From contig NZ_QDDL01000001.1 in the NCBI RefSeq assembly GCF_003097315.1, positions 434,001 through 498,000 on the forward strand: a stretch of DNA of 64,000 bases. Reading direction: 5' to 3'. Of this stretch, positions 8,824-18,932 are shown piece by piece. Both the position numbers and the translations under genes were made by a program. The notes below the pieces were generated by a model. That model saw only the letters and a list, made by a program, of their open reading frames with translations. It was not told where the DNA came from and did no database searches. Every line of letters begins with the position of its first letter. The first letter of the stretch is position 1. The stretch comes from Pelagibaculum spongiae. GTDB lineage: Bacteria > Pseudomonadota > Gammaproteobacteria > Enterobacterales > Pelagibaculaceae.

Positions 8824-9828
8824 TTAATTTTGAGTTTTCCTAGTTATTGCAAATCGCTTATTTGAAAGCGGTGCTCCTTTGGAAATCTCAGCAAACTTTA
8901 ATTCTATTACTGCTTTAAGTGCCAGCCATGTAAGGCTTGGTGGTGAACGGGTAGGAACAGGGCTTTCAGGAACTCGGTATTGCGGATGATTTTTTAATGC
9001 TTTAATGTATCGATTTTCCATTAATTCAGAAAAGATCGTTAATTTAATCGGGTGCAAAAATGAGGTCTTGACCGTTCCAAAAGACTTTGAAATATATTCA
9101 GTTGAAAAATCTATATCTTCTTTTTCATAAAGACTAGATATCAAAGCTAACCCCTCTACCTCGGCACCTCCAAAATATCTCCCGAGTTCACCCAGAGCAA
9201 CAAACAGACTGGCACCCGTCGCTATTTTATCAATAATTAAAACTTTCTTATTTGGCGCTTTTGATATGAAGTATGAAAAATGCGCTTGTAGATTTTTTCT
9301 TTGATCTTCGCTTATGTCAAGAACTTCATGTTTTTCTTGATCTTTTATTGTTCTGTCAGTATAACAAAATGGTATCAAGCATGATGTAGCTTCGGGAGCT
9401 AATGCCTGAAGCCCTGGGATAATCATTAAGGGTGACGAGCCTATCCCAATATAACAATATTGATCCGGTGGAAAATGCTCAATAACCAGGCTACATATTT
9501 CAAAGGTTTCACTTATTACATTTTCAGATGAAATGAAGTTTATATATTCCCGATGAAATATTACCTCTGTTTCCATTAATTTAGCAGAAAGACCGTCAGT
9601 CGCCGAAGGTCTTGGTGGCATCCAAGTTAGCTTACCGTCGATAACAATCCTTCTGCAAAATAAATTGTGAAATACAGCATCCATGTTTTTTATTCCTTCT
9701 ACCCTGAAAGAGACCGATTTCCATGCTTCTGCAGTGTAGTATTCAGCTGGACCAGAAGGTATCTTTTTATCAAATTCTGCCGCTACCTTTCTTTGTTCAA
9801 GCAAGCTCGTGCAAGCTTTAAGATGCAT
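8824..9828 (-). CDS. Hypothetical protein with a phosphoribosyltransferase-like motif
   Basis: A 334-residue soluble protein. Around residue 195 it carries KKVLIIDKIATGASL, which resembles the PRPP-binding loop of type I phosphoribosyltransferases (hydrophobic strand, then D-x-I-A-T-G-x-S/T). The usual second acidic residue is replaced by lysine (IDKIATG). The rest, including a proline-rich stretch (PESPVPTRSPP) near the C-terminus, is not recognised. It stands alone between convergent and divergent neighbours. It could be a degenerate PRTase or a nucleotide-binding domain in an accessory protein. Confidence 0.55.
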   Translation of the reverse strand: MHLKACTSLLEQRKVAAEFDKKIPSGPAEYYTAEAWKSVSFRVEGIKNMDAVFHNLFCRRIVIDGKLTWMPPRPSATDGLSAKLMETEVIFHREYINFISSENVISETFEICSLVIEHFPPDQYCYIGIGSSPLMIIPGLQALAPEATSCLIPFCYTDRTIKDQEKHEVLDISEDQRKNLQAHFSYFISKAPNKKVLIIDKIATGASLFVALGELGRYFGGAEVEGLALISSLYEKEDIDFSTEYISKSFGTVKTSFLHPIKLTIFSELMENRYIKALKNHPQYRVPESPVPTRSPPSLTWLALKAVIELKFAEISKGAPLSNKRFAITRKTQN

Positions 9829-9956
9829 TCGACAATATAAGGGCCTCAGAAATTTAAAATTGTCCGAATATTGATAGAAAACCTCTCACATCTTCTGACC
9901 TACGATGCCCACATTTTATCAAGCACTATGTAAGCTATTCGCTAGCGCCTACTGTA

Positions 9957-10020
9957 AGTTTGATTAGACCGAAATGTTCCCAACATTTTTCGAGATCTTC
10001 CACTTCCATGTGAGTCAAAC
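9957..10020 (-). repeat. Dispersed intergenic repeat, related to 23187-23262
   Basis: Read on the minus strand it contains CACATGGAAGTGGAAG, then AAAATGTTGGGAACATTTCG, close to the sequence at 23187-23262. The AATGTTGGGAACATT core also occurs inside the repeats at 1416 and 6904. It is a partial member of the same dispersed family. Confidence 0.5.
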
Positions 10021-10297
10021 AACGAAATCAAACAACGAAATCAAACACAAAACGTGCGGTTATTTGTCTCAAGAAACAGGGGGGGATTATATTCTACGCC
10101 AGTTAAATCCAAAGAGATTAATGAAATGTGAACCACTTGTCAGAATAAAAATAAATAACAACCAAAAAATAAACAAAATCATTTAATACAAATTAAACAG
10201 GTAGTTAGAAAAAAAACAATTTAACTTGCCACGTTTGCCTATGGCTCCAGCTTATGAAAAAATCAATTTAATGCGATCTAAAAGTTAATACAACACA

Positions 10298-10960
10298 ATG
10301 TCAAAAAAATTGATTTTTCTCGATCTAGACCAAACAATAATTTGTAATAGCTCTCAAAAAGAAAAGCTGAGTGACTTTCAGAAAAAAAACATGTCATCTG
10401 ACACTTATGCTATGCAAGTCACTGAGGATGGTTTGATTCATGAGTTTAACTTGCTTCATCAAGCCTTACACATCAGTTTCTTTTCCCGATTAGGGCAAGC
10501 GATAAGTCAAGGAAAAGCCGAGTTCAGAGTTATGACTGCTGCGATTTATCCTGAAAAACCCGTAGTCGAATTTTTATCTAAACACTTCAATGCCGGGGCA
10601 TGCTTAGCCCCAGACATCCAACATAGAGTGATAAACAGATCCAACATAGGAGATCCTTTCAGCATAATGAGTGCTGTTAACGATGAGATGACCGGTGAAG
10701 GAAAGCCATTCTTTGGCAAGGGAAACTTACTTTTTGGCATGACCAGAAATGGCGTTTGGGTCGACAAGGTTGTTCAGACTTATTTCTTATTGAATGATCA
10801 ACTAAAGTATGCTGACCAAGACTCCACAGATATAATACTCATTGACGACTCTGAAAAGCACCGCACGAATATGCAAATCATGAATTATTCTGCAATGGAC
10901 TCTACCAAAGCAACTTACTCATTAGAGATGAATGCACTCTTAGATTCCTTAGGTGTTTGA
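10298..10960 (+). CDS. HAD-like phosphatase family protein
   Basis: A 220-residue protein opening with the HAD motif I (FLDLDQT, nucleophile D9 and acid/base D11) and, near residue 185, a motif IV-like IILIDDSEKH. A threonine for motif II may be in FRVMTAAIY. A lone gene with a poor upstream ribosome-binding site and AT-rich flanks. The substrate is unknown. Relatives in pathogens and symbionts include effector-type proteins, but nothing here decides that. Confidence 0.6.
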   Translation: MSKKLIFLDLDQTIICNSSQKEKLSDFQKKNMSSDTYAMQVTEDGLIHEFNLLHQALHISFFSRLGQAISQGKAEFRVMTAAIYPEKPVVEFLSKHFNAGACLAPDIQHRVINRSNIGDPFSIMSAVNDEMTGEGKPFFGKGNLLFGMTRNGVWVDKVVQTYFLLNDQLKYADQDSTDIILIDDSEKHRTNMQIMNYSAMDSTKATYSLEMNALLDSLGV

Positions 10961-10967
10961 TTTTTAA

Positions 10968-11357
10968 GCGCTTAAGATTTTTAATATAAAAGCTCTGTGC
11001 AGCATTCTATGGCTAATGGCACCTTTTGGCACAACCGCAGTGCTGGTTTTCGGTGTACCCGACAGCCTATTAGCCCAACCTAAGAATGTGATATTTGGCC
11101 ATTTGATTGCAGCGATTATTGGCGTCGGCTTTAGCCAGTTTGTTGGCGTTGCACCTTGGTCACTGGGTTTGGCTACCGGCCTAGCAATTACCGCAATGTT
11201 AGCCAGTAAAACAACGCATCCACCTGCTGGTGCTAACCCTATGTTGATTATGCTGACTGGGCAAAACCGGGGGTTTATTTTAACGCCGGTTTTAAGTGGT
11301 GCCTTATTAATGGTCGCACTTGCGTGGCTGGCTAAAAAAATTCATCAAAGATTTTAA
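10968..11357 (+). pseudogene. HPP-family membrane protein, 5'-truncated
   Basis: The frame encodes the last two-thirds of an HPP protein: WLMAPFGTTAVLVFGVP, then the family-naming HPP in KTTHPPAGANP, with three membrane segments. The first ~50 residues and a normal start are missing. The frame opens after a stop at 10965-10967 and continues ALKIFNIKALCSILWLMAPFG, so only the tail of the preceding helix remains. Internal start at ATG 11016 is possible but would give a partial fold. Confidence 0.7.
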
Positions 11358-11374
11358 TCGCCTAAACAACCGAC

Positions 11375-11411
11375 AACCCCTGTGACTATTGGACCATCGC
11401 CACAGGGGGTT
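11375..11411. terminator. Bidirectional terminator
   Basis: Arms AACCCCTGTG (11375-11384) and CACAGGGGGTT (11401-11411) with a 16-base loop lie between two convergent genes. Confidence 0.6.
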
Positions 11412-11415
11412 CTAT

Positions 11416-12057
11416 TTATTGAGCTTGGTTGGCTTTCAAACGTTCAATGTCAATTGGCCAAGCCCCTTCATGAGCAATCTTCACCGTTAAGTTTTGATTA
11501 TTCACAAATGGGTATAGCGATGTAATAACAGGTAAATCTCGTTGCAATTTATCTAAAAAAGATACTTCTACATCGCCCAGAACACTAATACCAAATAAAT
11601 TTTTCATTGATCGAATCTGAGCATAAATATTACCAACATAAGTAGCTTTACCTTTTTCAATAGTAAACCCCGCTGGCAGCAAATACCCTGGAGTTAGCGC
11701 AACTTGGTTATTACTTGCACGCCATGAGTTAAACTCATAGTCTCCTGCAGGTAAATTCACTGCAACGACTTTGCCATAATCTGAAGAAAAATCAGAATTA
11801 GACCCTAAACCAGGCAATAGACTTGGAGAAATACTGATTCTATGCTTTTTTCCGGTTTCTATATTTCTAAAATAATACGTCGATGAAATAGCGGTTCTAG
11901 CCCCAAATCCTGCTTGGGTAATACTTGCTAACAAAACACCTTCATTTTTTTCAACCGGGAACTGATAACCTTTATTGACATTATTTACCGCCATAATACA
12001 GCCAGACAAAGCCCACACCGGAATTAACATTACCATTAACTTTATTAGATTTTTCAC
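11416..12057 (-). CDS. Hypothetical lipoprotein
   Basis: A 213-residue protein with a lipoprotein signal (MKNLIKLMVMLIPVWALSGC; lipid-accepting Cys at 20). The mature part is beta-rich, with no motif I can name. It follows the DUF2167 gene by 12 bases on the same strand and is probably co-transcribed. An envelope location is certain in outline; the function is unknown. Confidence 0.7.
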   Translation of the reverse strand: MKNLIKLMVMLIPVWALSGCIMAVNNVNKGYQFPVEKNEGVLLASITQAGFGARTAISSTYYFRNIETGKKHRISISPSLLPGLGSNSDFSSDYGKVVAVNLPAGDYEFNSWRASNNQVALTPGYLLPAGFTIEKGKATYVGNIYAQIRSMKNLFGISVLGDVEVSFLDKLQRDLPVITSLYPFVNNQNLTVKIAHEGAWPIDIERLKANQAQ

Positions 12058-12069
12058 TTATTCCACTCC

Positions 12070-12975
12070 CTATTTTTTCTTTTTAAAGAATTTACCAAAT
12101 AAGCCCGCCAGTGCAACCAAACCAATAATGCCAAACTTCTTCAAAAGAATGAACAAGCCCGCCAAAAGGCCTGTTTTGGCAATGACCTTACCGGCGACCA
12201 ATGCACCAATACCATAAGCAGCAATTTCATCGATATCTGGATCGAAATCCTGATATCGATCGCCTTGGTTAAATTCAGCCATTCGCAGTACTTTATCTAC
12301 ACTGCCATTAATTTGGTCTAACTGATCCATTCCAGCGATAAAGTTCAACACCAGAACGCCTTTGCGGCCTAAAACTCGAATATTATAATTTAAGGTATGC
12401 GCTTCACTTCCATCAAAACGCATTTCTTTGGCCCAATGCAATTTCTTATTTACCGAATCATAATAAGGGCGTGATGCCCAACCAATCAGCTCGACTGTGC
12501 CGTAACCTCGCTCAGTTCGCCGCTTGCTCGATTCTCTGGTATCGTCTTGCATTGTCCCAAGCAATTCATCGTAGTTAATATCAGCCGCATCTTCGTCTGA
12601 AACATAACCATCTTCTTCATATTGAATGATTGATGCCCAAGAATCTTGTTCGTATGGAGACACATCAGACGGGAAAATCATACCGACACTTTGAGATCCA
12701 GCGCCGGGAATATTGCCCCATAACTCGACTAGAATTTTTTCTGCATCAGCCGGGCTTAAATAGTAAAATTCAGAGCCGACATTTAAAGTAACCGCGCCGT
12801 CTAATAATTTAATTTCACCTTGTTGCCAGTTGATACTATCAACAAAGCGCTGCATTTCTTGTTGCTGCTCTTGGGTAATTCCAGAGTCACTTTCTTGTTG
12901 TGCCATTGCAGTTACCGATAGCAATAACAAGCAACAAACACAGCTTATTTTTTTTAAAAACACTGTTAATTTCAT
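12070..12975 (-). CDS. DUF2167 family membrane protein
   Basis: About 301 residues from the ATG at 12975, which follows a GGGGGATGG site; the frame is open farther upstream, to 13026. It has a signal peptide (ending AMAQ), a long periplasmic domain beginning with the family phrase INWQQGEIKLLDGAVTLN, and C-terminal hydrophobic helices ending in a lysine-rich tail (KFFKKKK). This matches the DUF2167 architecture. The function of the family is not established. It is the first gene of a pair with the lipoprotein downstream. Confidence 0.8.
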   Translation of the reverse strand: MKLTVFLKKISCVCCLLLLSVTAMAQQESDSGITQEQQQEMQRFVDSINWQQGEIKLLDGAVTLNVGSEFYYLSPADAEKILVELWGNIPGAGSQSVGMIFPSDVSPYEQDSWASIIQYEEDGYVSDEDAADINYDELLGTMQDDTRESSKRRTERGYGTVELIGWASRPYYDSVNKKLHWAKEMRFDGSEAHTLNYNIRVLGRKGVLVLNFIAGMDQLDQINGSVDKVLRMAEFNQGDRYQDFDPDIDEIAAYGIGALVAGKVIAKTGLLAGLFILLKKFGIIGLVALAGLFGKFFKKKK

Positions 12976-13220
12976 ACCATCCCCCAGGACTGAATACTGA
13001 CTACTCTGTGGCAATAATTTATTCAATCCGGATCAAAACTAATGAATACCTATTCATAAACTTGAATAGAAGAATCAATCGTGCGCAGTTGCCAGGCTTC
13101 AATCGCCACGCATAGCAACTTACCTGCGCTCTGAATCGCAATCGAGAATGCCATAACTCAGCTTATGGGGTGATGATCTAACGAGTCTTTCGAGGCGGGA
13201 ATGGTACAACACAAATACCA

Positions 13221-13266
13221 CGAACAATGACTAGCCAGTCGCTATCAATTGACTAGTCATTGTTCG
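13221..13266. repeat. Inverted repeat
   Basis: Fourteen-base arms CGAACAATGACTAG and CTAGTCATTGTTCG enclose 18 bases. There is no T-run. It lies just past the 3' end of the Spondin_N gene and may end or stabilise that transcript. Confidence 0.55.
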
Positions 13267-13292
13267 TTCACTGCAAGAGAAATGCATTCGGT

Positions 13293-14015
13293 TTAGGGGA
13301 TATCAACACGTTGAATCTCAATCGTGCCAACAAAAACGCCACTGGTTCGATGAACCCCGTTTGCAAAATCTGTATCAGAAGAATCACTGGTCAAACGAGT
13401 AATTATTCGATCACCACCATCTCTGTTGGCTGAGGTATATCGCTCACCTAAGTCAGTTCCTGCATCATATAAAGCAAGGTCTAGATTAATCGAATCTATC
13501 CATTGGCCATTTTCTCTTAAAGAGACATCTCGAATGCCAACAAACCAGTCGGGACTTGGCGCTAGCATGCTGACCGCCGAAACGAGCGGATGAGATTCAC
13601 TGACCGTAAGAGTAATACTGGTGCTACCAGGAGAATTGATTAAGCGGCCACTGAAGATTTGATCTACTGTTGCTTGATTTTGCCGCAACTGCAGTTCATT
13701 GCGTAAACCACTAGTGCTCCCAGTTTCAGCCATTGACTCAATACCTGAAGTAGATAGTTGATCACTCGGTCGCCAGATAACCGTTTGTTGGTTATGTGTT
13801 GCACCAATAATTGGCGAGAAATGCGGGCCAAAAGGGAAGTTGGTTGGAAAGGCTACTGCACTCCAGCTAGGGCTGAAGGTTAGCCGGTAGTTAGCTTGAG
13901 CTGCACCTTGGTTATTAATGCCAGCATCGCTATTGTCAGAACTACTAGAGCCGCCACAACCCATGAGCAAGCTTGAACACAAAATTGCTGCTACAAAATA
14001 AAATTGGTTTTTCAT
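13293..14015 (-). CDS. Spondin_N domain lipoprotein
   Basis: A 240-residue lipoprotein with signal and lipobox (LLMGC, Cys 20), a low-complexity serine/glycine linker, and then a single Spondin_N domain. Family hallmarks visible are YRLTFSPSWSAVAFPTNFP, HFSPIIGATHN, AETGSTSGLRNEL, HPLVSAVSMLAPSPDWFVGI and LYDAGTDLGERY. Bacterial Spondin_N proteins are envelope proteins thought to act in adhesion or matrix binding, using a bound metal. It is transcribed alone. Confidence 0.85.
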   Translation of the reverse strand: MKNQFYFVAAILCSSLLMGCGGSSSSDNSDAGINNQGAAQANYRLTFSPSWSAVAFPTNFPFGPHFSPIIGATHNQQTVIWRPSDQLSTSGIESMAETGSTSGLRNELQLRQNQATVDQIFSGRLINSPGSTSITLTVSESHPLVSAVSMLAPSPDWFVGIRDVSLRENGQWIDSINLDLALYDAGTDLGERYTSANRDGGDRIITRLTSDSSDTDFANGVHRTSGVFVGTIEIQRVDIP

Positions 14016-14226
14016 GTCATATTTTTTTGGTGATTTTTAAATACGACTTATCGAAATGCTGAAAGTTCACTGCTCGATCTGCATACTCGTTATTACATTT
14101 GGCAGTTATATTCTAAAAAAGAGATTCACAGAGGTGTACTTTTTGACTCTAACTGATGCGTTTGAGCCGAATAGTGAGCAAAAAATTAGTGAAACATATA
14201 CCGGTGAAATCTGTAATAAGTTGTAG

Positions 14227-14297
14227 GTAGTTCGCGCTTCCCACGCATTCGCCTGAAAACTAGCCCTAGTCTGGCTTTAAACCAGAGCGCGAACTAC
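14227..14297. repeat. Inverted repeat downstream of satP
   Basis: Arms GTAGTTCGCGCT (14227-14238) and AGCGCGAACTAC (14286-14297) flank a 47-base interior that can itself fold. It lies 11 bases after the satP stop on the minus strand, so it is probably the 3' hairpin of that mRNA, although no T-run follows. Confidence 0.5.
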
Positions 14298-14307
14298 TCA
14301 CCAACTC

Positions 14308-14955
14308 TTACAGTGGTAAAACCTTACGGCCATACACTTCATTCAAAACTTGTGCCATTGCAGTATAAATTGCAGAGAAACCACAGAACATACCTTCCCA
14401 ACCAGCAATATGCTTGATGGTCGTACTACCGGTAAAATCAGCTGCTGCTAACAAGAAAAACAAAATTGTCAGCGAACCAAAGATGGTTTGGTTAGCACGC
14501 GTCTGCTTTAAAGTACCGATAAACATGAACGCTGTGAAGATGCCCCACATTACCAAGAACCAACCCATGTCAATTGCTGTTGGCTTTGCCGCCAAACCCA
14601 TTGCAGGCAATGTCCAGATGCCAACCAAAACAATCCAGAAAGCACCGTACGATGTAAATGCAGTTGCACCAAAAGTATTGTTCTTTTTGAATTCCTGAAC
14701 ACCCGCAATCATTTGCGTAGCGCCACCAAAGAACAAACCCATTGCAATAATCATTGCTGATAAAGGTAAAAAACCTGCGTTATGGATATTAAGCAATACA
14801 GTTGTCATACCAAAACACATCAATCCCAATGGTGCTGGGTTAGCGATGGTATCTTTAACCGTAATTATCTGCTCTCCACTTTGTTGTGCAATCGGCTGTG
14901 AAACCGGCTGCGCTACAGCTGCTTCCTGTAGATCAACGACCTGTGCGTTACTCAC
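14308..14955 (-). CDS. satP: Acetate/succinate transporter, GPR1/FUN34/YaaH (SatP) family
   Basis: A 215-residue inner-membrane protein with six helices. It has the family signature NPAPLGLMCFGMTTVLLNIH near residue 38 and conserved FGGATQMIAGVQEFKKNNTFG and TSYGAFW blocks. The start is GTG at 14955 after a GGGG site. SatP proteins move acetate or succinate with protons. Because this genome segment encodes glycine reductase, whose end product is acetyl phosphate and then acetate, acetate uptake or release is a sensible role (inference). A palindrome AGTAAT-CTT-ATTACT lies at 15045-15059, ~90 bases upstream. Confidence 0.85.
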   Translation of the reverse strand: MSNAQVVDLQEAAVAQPVSQPIAQQSGEQIITVKDTIANPAPLGLMCFGMTTVLLNIHNAGFLPLSAMIIAMGLFFGGATQMIAGVQEFKKNNTFGATAFTSYGAFWIVLVGIWTLPAMGLAAKPTAIDMGWFLVMWGIFTAFMFIGTLKQTRANQTIFGSLTILFFLLAAADFTGSTTIKHIAGWEGMFCGFSAIYTAMAQVLNEVYGRKVLPL

Positions 14956-17350
14956 TGATGAAATCCCCGAATTTTTTTGAATTGATCATGAATATAAAAA
15001 AATCCGGCAGACTTTATCTCGAGCATTTAAGAGAGTCAATTAAGAGTAATCTTATTACTGACTAGCGACAAATAACATTTTAAGATGAAAAAATAACTCA
15101 TTTTAAAAATCATTCATTTAACTTTCAATATCATAAACATAACAAATGATTCACAAAAACATCATCATAAGAAATATTAAAAAACCTCGCTTGCAACGCA
15201 AACCTCACACAAGCACCTGATAATAATCTGATTTTCAGACTACGAAAAAACTCAACCAATAATTAACAACCACTTGCAAATTGATACAAGTAAAAAGATT
15301 GAATATAATATTTTACCGAAATGCGCGCATTTTCAAACAGAGAAGTTCTTCGTACAAGCTGAGCTGAAAAACAAACAACACCCAGAAAGTAGTATGAACC
15401 TTTAAGTCGATTTCCAGTGTTTTTTTTACAACTGTTTTTGCATCACCCACCAAGACTGATTTTTAGCGGCGAATTTCAACGCAGATTTTTTGAAAAAATC
15501 TGAAAAGCAATGACCAAAAAAGACTGACAACCAAATGATAATAAGGCATAAATACAGCTTTCATTACTACTTAAAGCTGAGCACCTGACTCATTTACCAA
15601 AAGATACACAACTAAATCATCATAATAAAAAAATAATCAAATGAAACATTCAAAAAAAATACTTCTATCGGCCCGATAAGCTACCACCACAAAACTCAGA
15701 AACTAAAAATTAATTCATTTAAATACCAATGTTGACTTTTGTTTTTCTGGCACTTTTTTTAGATAAACCTTAAGTTCCATTTCTTAAGAACGGTTTCTTT
15801 CCACTTCGAGAACAATCTAATATAACTCATAATTTCAACAAGTTAAAAAATTAGAGTAGAAGCTTTACTATTCATTGATGCCAGTACCAATTTTGACGCC
15901 AACGCTTTCACTAATTTTGACACTGGCATCGGACTCGACATATTCTGGCGTAAAAACTTATTCAACCTATAGTCTTCATTAGATTTTAATTTAATCAGAA
16001 AATGCAATGAATCTTTTAAATGAAAGTACTTATATAAAGCATCTTTATTTTCAATATATTTAGCTCACCAGCACCTAACGAATAGAAAAACATCTTTCAG
16101 TTTTTTAAAAACAACACCATCGCTCTAAGCAGCAAGTGCAACAAAACCATAAAAAGCAATCAGATACACTACAACAGGTAAACCAACCGATCGACACCAA
16201 CACATGTTGAGAGGCAGCTACCGGCAAAACACAGAGACCTGTCAACTATCGTGAATAACAGCAGGAAAACTTTGCTTGCACTCAGACATGAATTGAGCCA
16301 CTAACAGCACTATCAATACAAGATACAACCATCTCAATAAAACTAGGGTACAGCGGGAAATGATTGCTAAAACGATTAAGTAAGGCAATCCATCACAAAC
16401 AACCAGCCCTCACGAGTCGATTTGAGTTGCATTGATATTTTCTAAATCAATCATTAGAGCAAGAAAAGGAACAATCAAACTTCAGCTGATGCAGATAGGT
16501 CAACAAACTACTTGATCTAGAGCAAGACTTAGAAATCACAAGAAACGAAGACAACCAAGAAGATCAGTCACGTTTTACCCATAAATTGCAAACTGACAGC
16601 TCGAGTTGTCTTACCTCTGCATAAAAAACTTTCACCCACCTCAAAGCTACATTTCACAATCATGATTGCACTCAACAAAATAACTCCAACAATTTGGTGC
16701 TCTCTGTTGCTTGCATAGCATTTGATTAGTTATTCAGTCCGAGCATTTGCGACTCAGCCACTAATTGGTATTGGTTAGTCCAACTTGGCACTCGGCCAGC
16801 CTAAGTAAAAACCGCCCTCAACACTATCGCCTGTATTGTCTAGCTTGTTCATCTGGTGATTCACTGGATATTAAGCACCATAGATCTTCTCTGAGCCTTA
16901 ACTCAACATTTATTCCCACCAAGTGAGTAATTGGAGCCTAGGCACCTTACGACACACAAGTGAGCCACGACAAAGCCTAAGCTTCAAAACAGCTGGTTTA
17001 TAATACCGGCAAAGAAATCTCAGGGAGAAAGGAGCTGTATTAGGAAAGGTAACGAGAAAACGGGGGTGTATGGATGGGTAATCAGCAGCACAAGAATTTC
17101 AAAAAAGCAGCCTTTTAAAACATCGTAAGCAACAACATAAAAGTTAGCTTAGAAATTGAAGTGCCTAAAGAATTGGATCAACAGTAATCAGCAGAATGGA
17201 ACCACCAGCTAGCAAATATCAGCATGCTGATTCTAACAGCCAATATCAACAGCAAGTTGAAATGCAGCCAGATGGTAAGCATGGTGGATGTTAAGTGTTT
17301 GGGATAGCTGGAAGTGATGTTAAGTAAAGCGGGAGGGGGAATAAGTGCTA
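14956..17350. other. 2.4-kb stretch without recognisable genes
   Basis: No frame here gives a credible protein. Seen in it: GACTTTATCTCGAG with a following GTCAATTAAG (15010-15044), also present upstream of the satP relic at 19121-19154; the palindrome AGTAATCTTATTACT (15045-15059); and a 9-base inverted repeat GATGCCAGT/ACTGGCATC (15877-15930) holding two AATTTTGAC repeats. The stretch 17130-17280 reads partly like decayed coding sequence (SLEIEVPKELDQQ, stop, AEWNHQLANIS). It may be a gene graveyard or hold untranslated RNAs. Confidence 0.5.
15045..15059. promoter_or_regulatory. Palindrome upstream of satP
   Basis: AGTAATCTTATTACT has perfect 6-base arms and a 3-base centre, ~90 bases before the satP start. 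It has the size and symmetry of an operator for a dimeric regulator. The binding protein is unknown. Confidence 0.35.
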
Positions 17351-17423
17351 GGCCACAATTATTGTTGAACCATGTCTTTTACAAGGTAGTAAAAGACATT
17401 TTGACCCAACAATATTCGTGGCC
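17351..17423. repeat. Long near-perfect hairpin after the DUF3360 gene
   Basis: A 73-base hairpin made of nested arms: GGCCAC/GTGGCC, ATTGTTG/CAACAAT and ATGTCTTTTAC/GTAAAAGACAT around a 6-base loop. It begins 44 bases past the DUF3360 stop on the minus strand. No T-run follows on either strand, so it is not a classical terminator. It could protect the mRNA 3' end or be a structured RNA. Confidence 0.6.
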
Positions 17424-17466
17424 ATAAAAATTTTGCAGACTTTTAACGTATCACACTTTCAATCGA

Positions 17467-18918
17467 TTACAGCAGCGCTGGAATACCTGGCAACTGTCCG
17501 ACCAGTGCCAAAGCACCCACACAAACAACAAACGCCGCCAGAGGAATACTTAGCTTATCCATCATTGGCAATTTAGCACTACGCTCTTTATCACCGATGA
17601 AGCCCATGTTATCGAGCAACATGGTTAATGCCCAACCGAATACAGGGTTGATGAAAGCACATGAGAAGATACAGATACCCGCACTCTGCGCGCTCTTGTT
17701 ATCTGGAACCATCTGCATGCCCGCTTCCAGCAATGGCAGGAATACACCAACTAATAAGGCAACACGTAATACCGGTTCCCACATTGCCAGATCCATTGGA
17801 TAACCAATAACCGCAGCAGCGAAGCACATTCCGCCAGTCAGGATTGCACCGCCTGGAATTGGACGCTTAGCAATAGCTGCTGGGACCATGTAAGTACCCC
17901 AAGAAGATGCTAAGTTCGAACCGCCCAAGAAGACACCAACACCTTGACGAACTGAACACACAGTCATTGTGTCATCAACATTCATCAGAACGTTTTTAGC
18001 TTTCTTTGGATAGTTTAATTCCTGGAATACACGGTGACCTAGGAAGTCTGGAGACCACATTGCAACGGCTAACAATGCATAAGGCATTACTGCAATATAA
18101 TGGCTCAGTTCAGGCCAACCCATCTTCCAACCTGTGTCCTCACCCCACCAGTAGAATGGGCTGAACTCTGGCAAGCCAGGCTCGGTCACAAATTCAAACG
18201 GCGTTCCCATCGCAAAGGCTACAACACCCGCTAATAAGGAACACAATGGAATGGCCAACCAGCGTTTTTGTACCCGGGCTAGGTAGGCATAAATAACGAT
18301 GGTGGCCAAAATTACGCCGAAGGATACTTCACCCCGACCAATACCTTCCGCCCAGATTTCTAACTTGCCAATCTGACCGATCAAACCTACGGCACCGAGG
18401 TAGATTAACAAACCACCCCTTACTCCCTCACCCGTCAAATTGACCAGTTTAGAGCCGCCTTTAGTCGCACTTAATAAAAGACCGAATGCTGCCACCATTA
18501 AACCAAGCGCCAATGGGTGTCCACCCGCAGCAGCAATCAACGGAATCAATGGAATCATTGGTCCGTGTGTGCCTGCCAAGTTGGTATTTGGATTCAATAC
18601 TGCTGCAAAAATCAGTACAAACACTGCACCAATCAACAATTCATATCGAACGTTCTCGGCAACGAATTCAGGCGTTAGACCAAACTGCGCAGCAAACGCT
18701 GCTGCCATGGCCGTTACCATTACTACTTTACCAATGGTTGCTGCCAAAGCAGGCACCCAATCTTCAAGCTCAACACCATAATCTTTAAAAGGCAGGTTAA
18801 TTCCCCATCTTTTAAAACTCATAATAGAGAGTTCGTGATTTAAATATTCATCGCGACTCTCGAATTCACTAGCAGGCTTATGGCGCTGCTGGTATTCGCT
18901 AGCTGGTTGTTCTGACAT
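17467..18918 (-). CDS. DUF3360 family membrane transporter-like protein
   Basis: A 483-residue polytopic protein with about 12 hydrophobic helices after a hydrophilic 50-residue N-terminus. Phrases such as NTNLAGTHGPMIPLIPLIAA and GVGVFLGGSNLASSWGTYM resemble the anion-binding core of SulP/xanthine-uracil-type permeases. It matches the DUF3360 family as I remember it, whose substrate is not established. A copy of the palindrome found at the glycine reductase promoter lies 65-81 bases before its start (18983-18999), inside a relic of satP. Transport of a glycine-reductase substrate or product is therefore a hypothesis. Confidence 0.7.
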   Translation of the reverse strand: MSEQPASEYQQRHKPASEFESRDEYLNHELSIMSFKRWGINLPFKDYGVELEDWVPALAATIGKVVMVTAMAAAFAAQFGLTPEFVAENVRYELLIGAVFVLIFAAVLNPNTNLAGTHGPMIPLIPLIAAAGGHPLALGLMVAAFGLLLSATKGGSKLVNLTGEGVRGGLLIYLGAVGLIGQIGKLEIWAEGIGRGEVSFGVILATIVIYAYLARVQKRWLAIPLCSLLAGVVAFAMGTPFEFVTEPGLPEFSPFYWWGEDTGWKMGWPELSHYIAVMPYALLAVAMWSPDFLGHRVFQELNYPKKAKNVLMNVDDTMTVCSVRQGVGVFLGGSNLASSWGTYMVPAAIAKRPIPGGAILTGGMCFAAAVIGYPMDLAMWEPVLRVALLVGVFLPLLEAGMQMVPDNKSAQSAGICIFSCAFINPVFGWALTMLLDNMGFIGDKERSAKLPMMDKLSIPLAAFVVCVGALALVGQLPGIPALL

Positions 18919-18932
18919 TAGTTACCCCTAGA

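Noticed and set aside
9974-10186. A 70-residue protein
   Set aside because: It starts inside a dispersed repeat, has no ribosome site and its composition follows the AT-rich background.
14780-14830. A GntR-type site (TGGTATGACAA) inside satP
   Set aside because: It falls in the codons for the conserved FGMT motif of the family, so coding constraint explains it. The similar site in the relic is reported with caution for the same reason.
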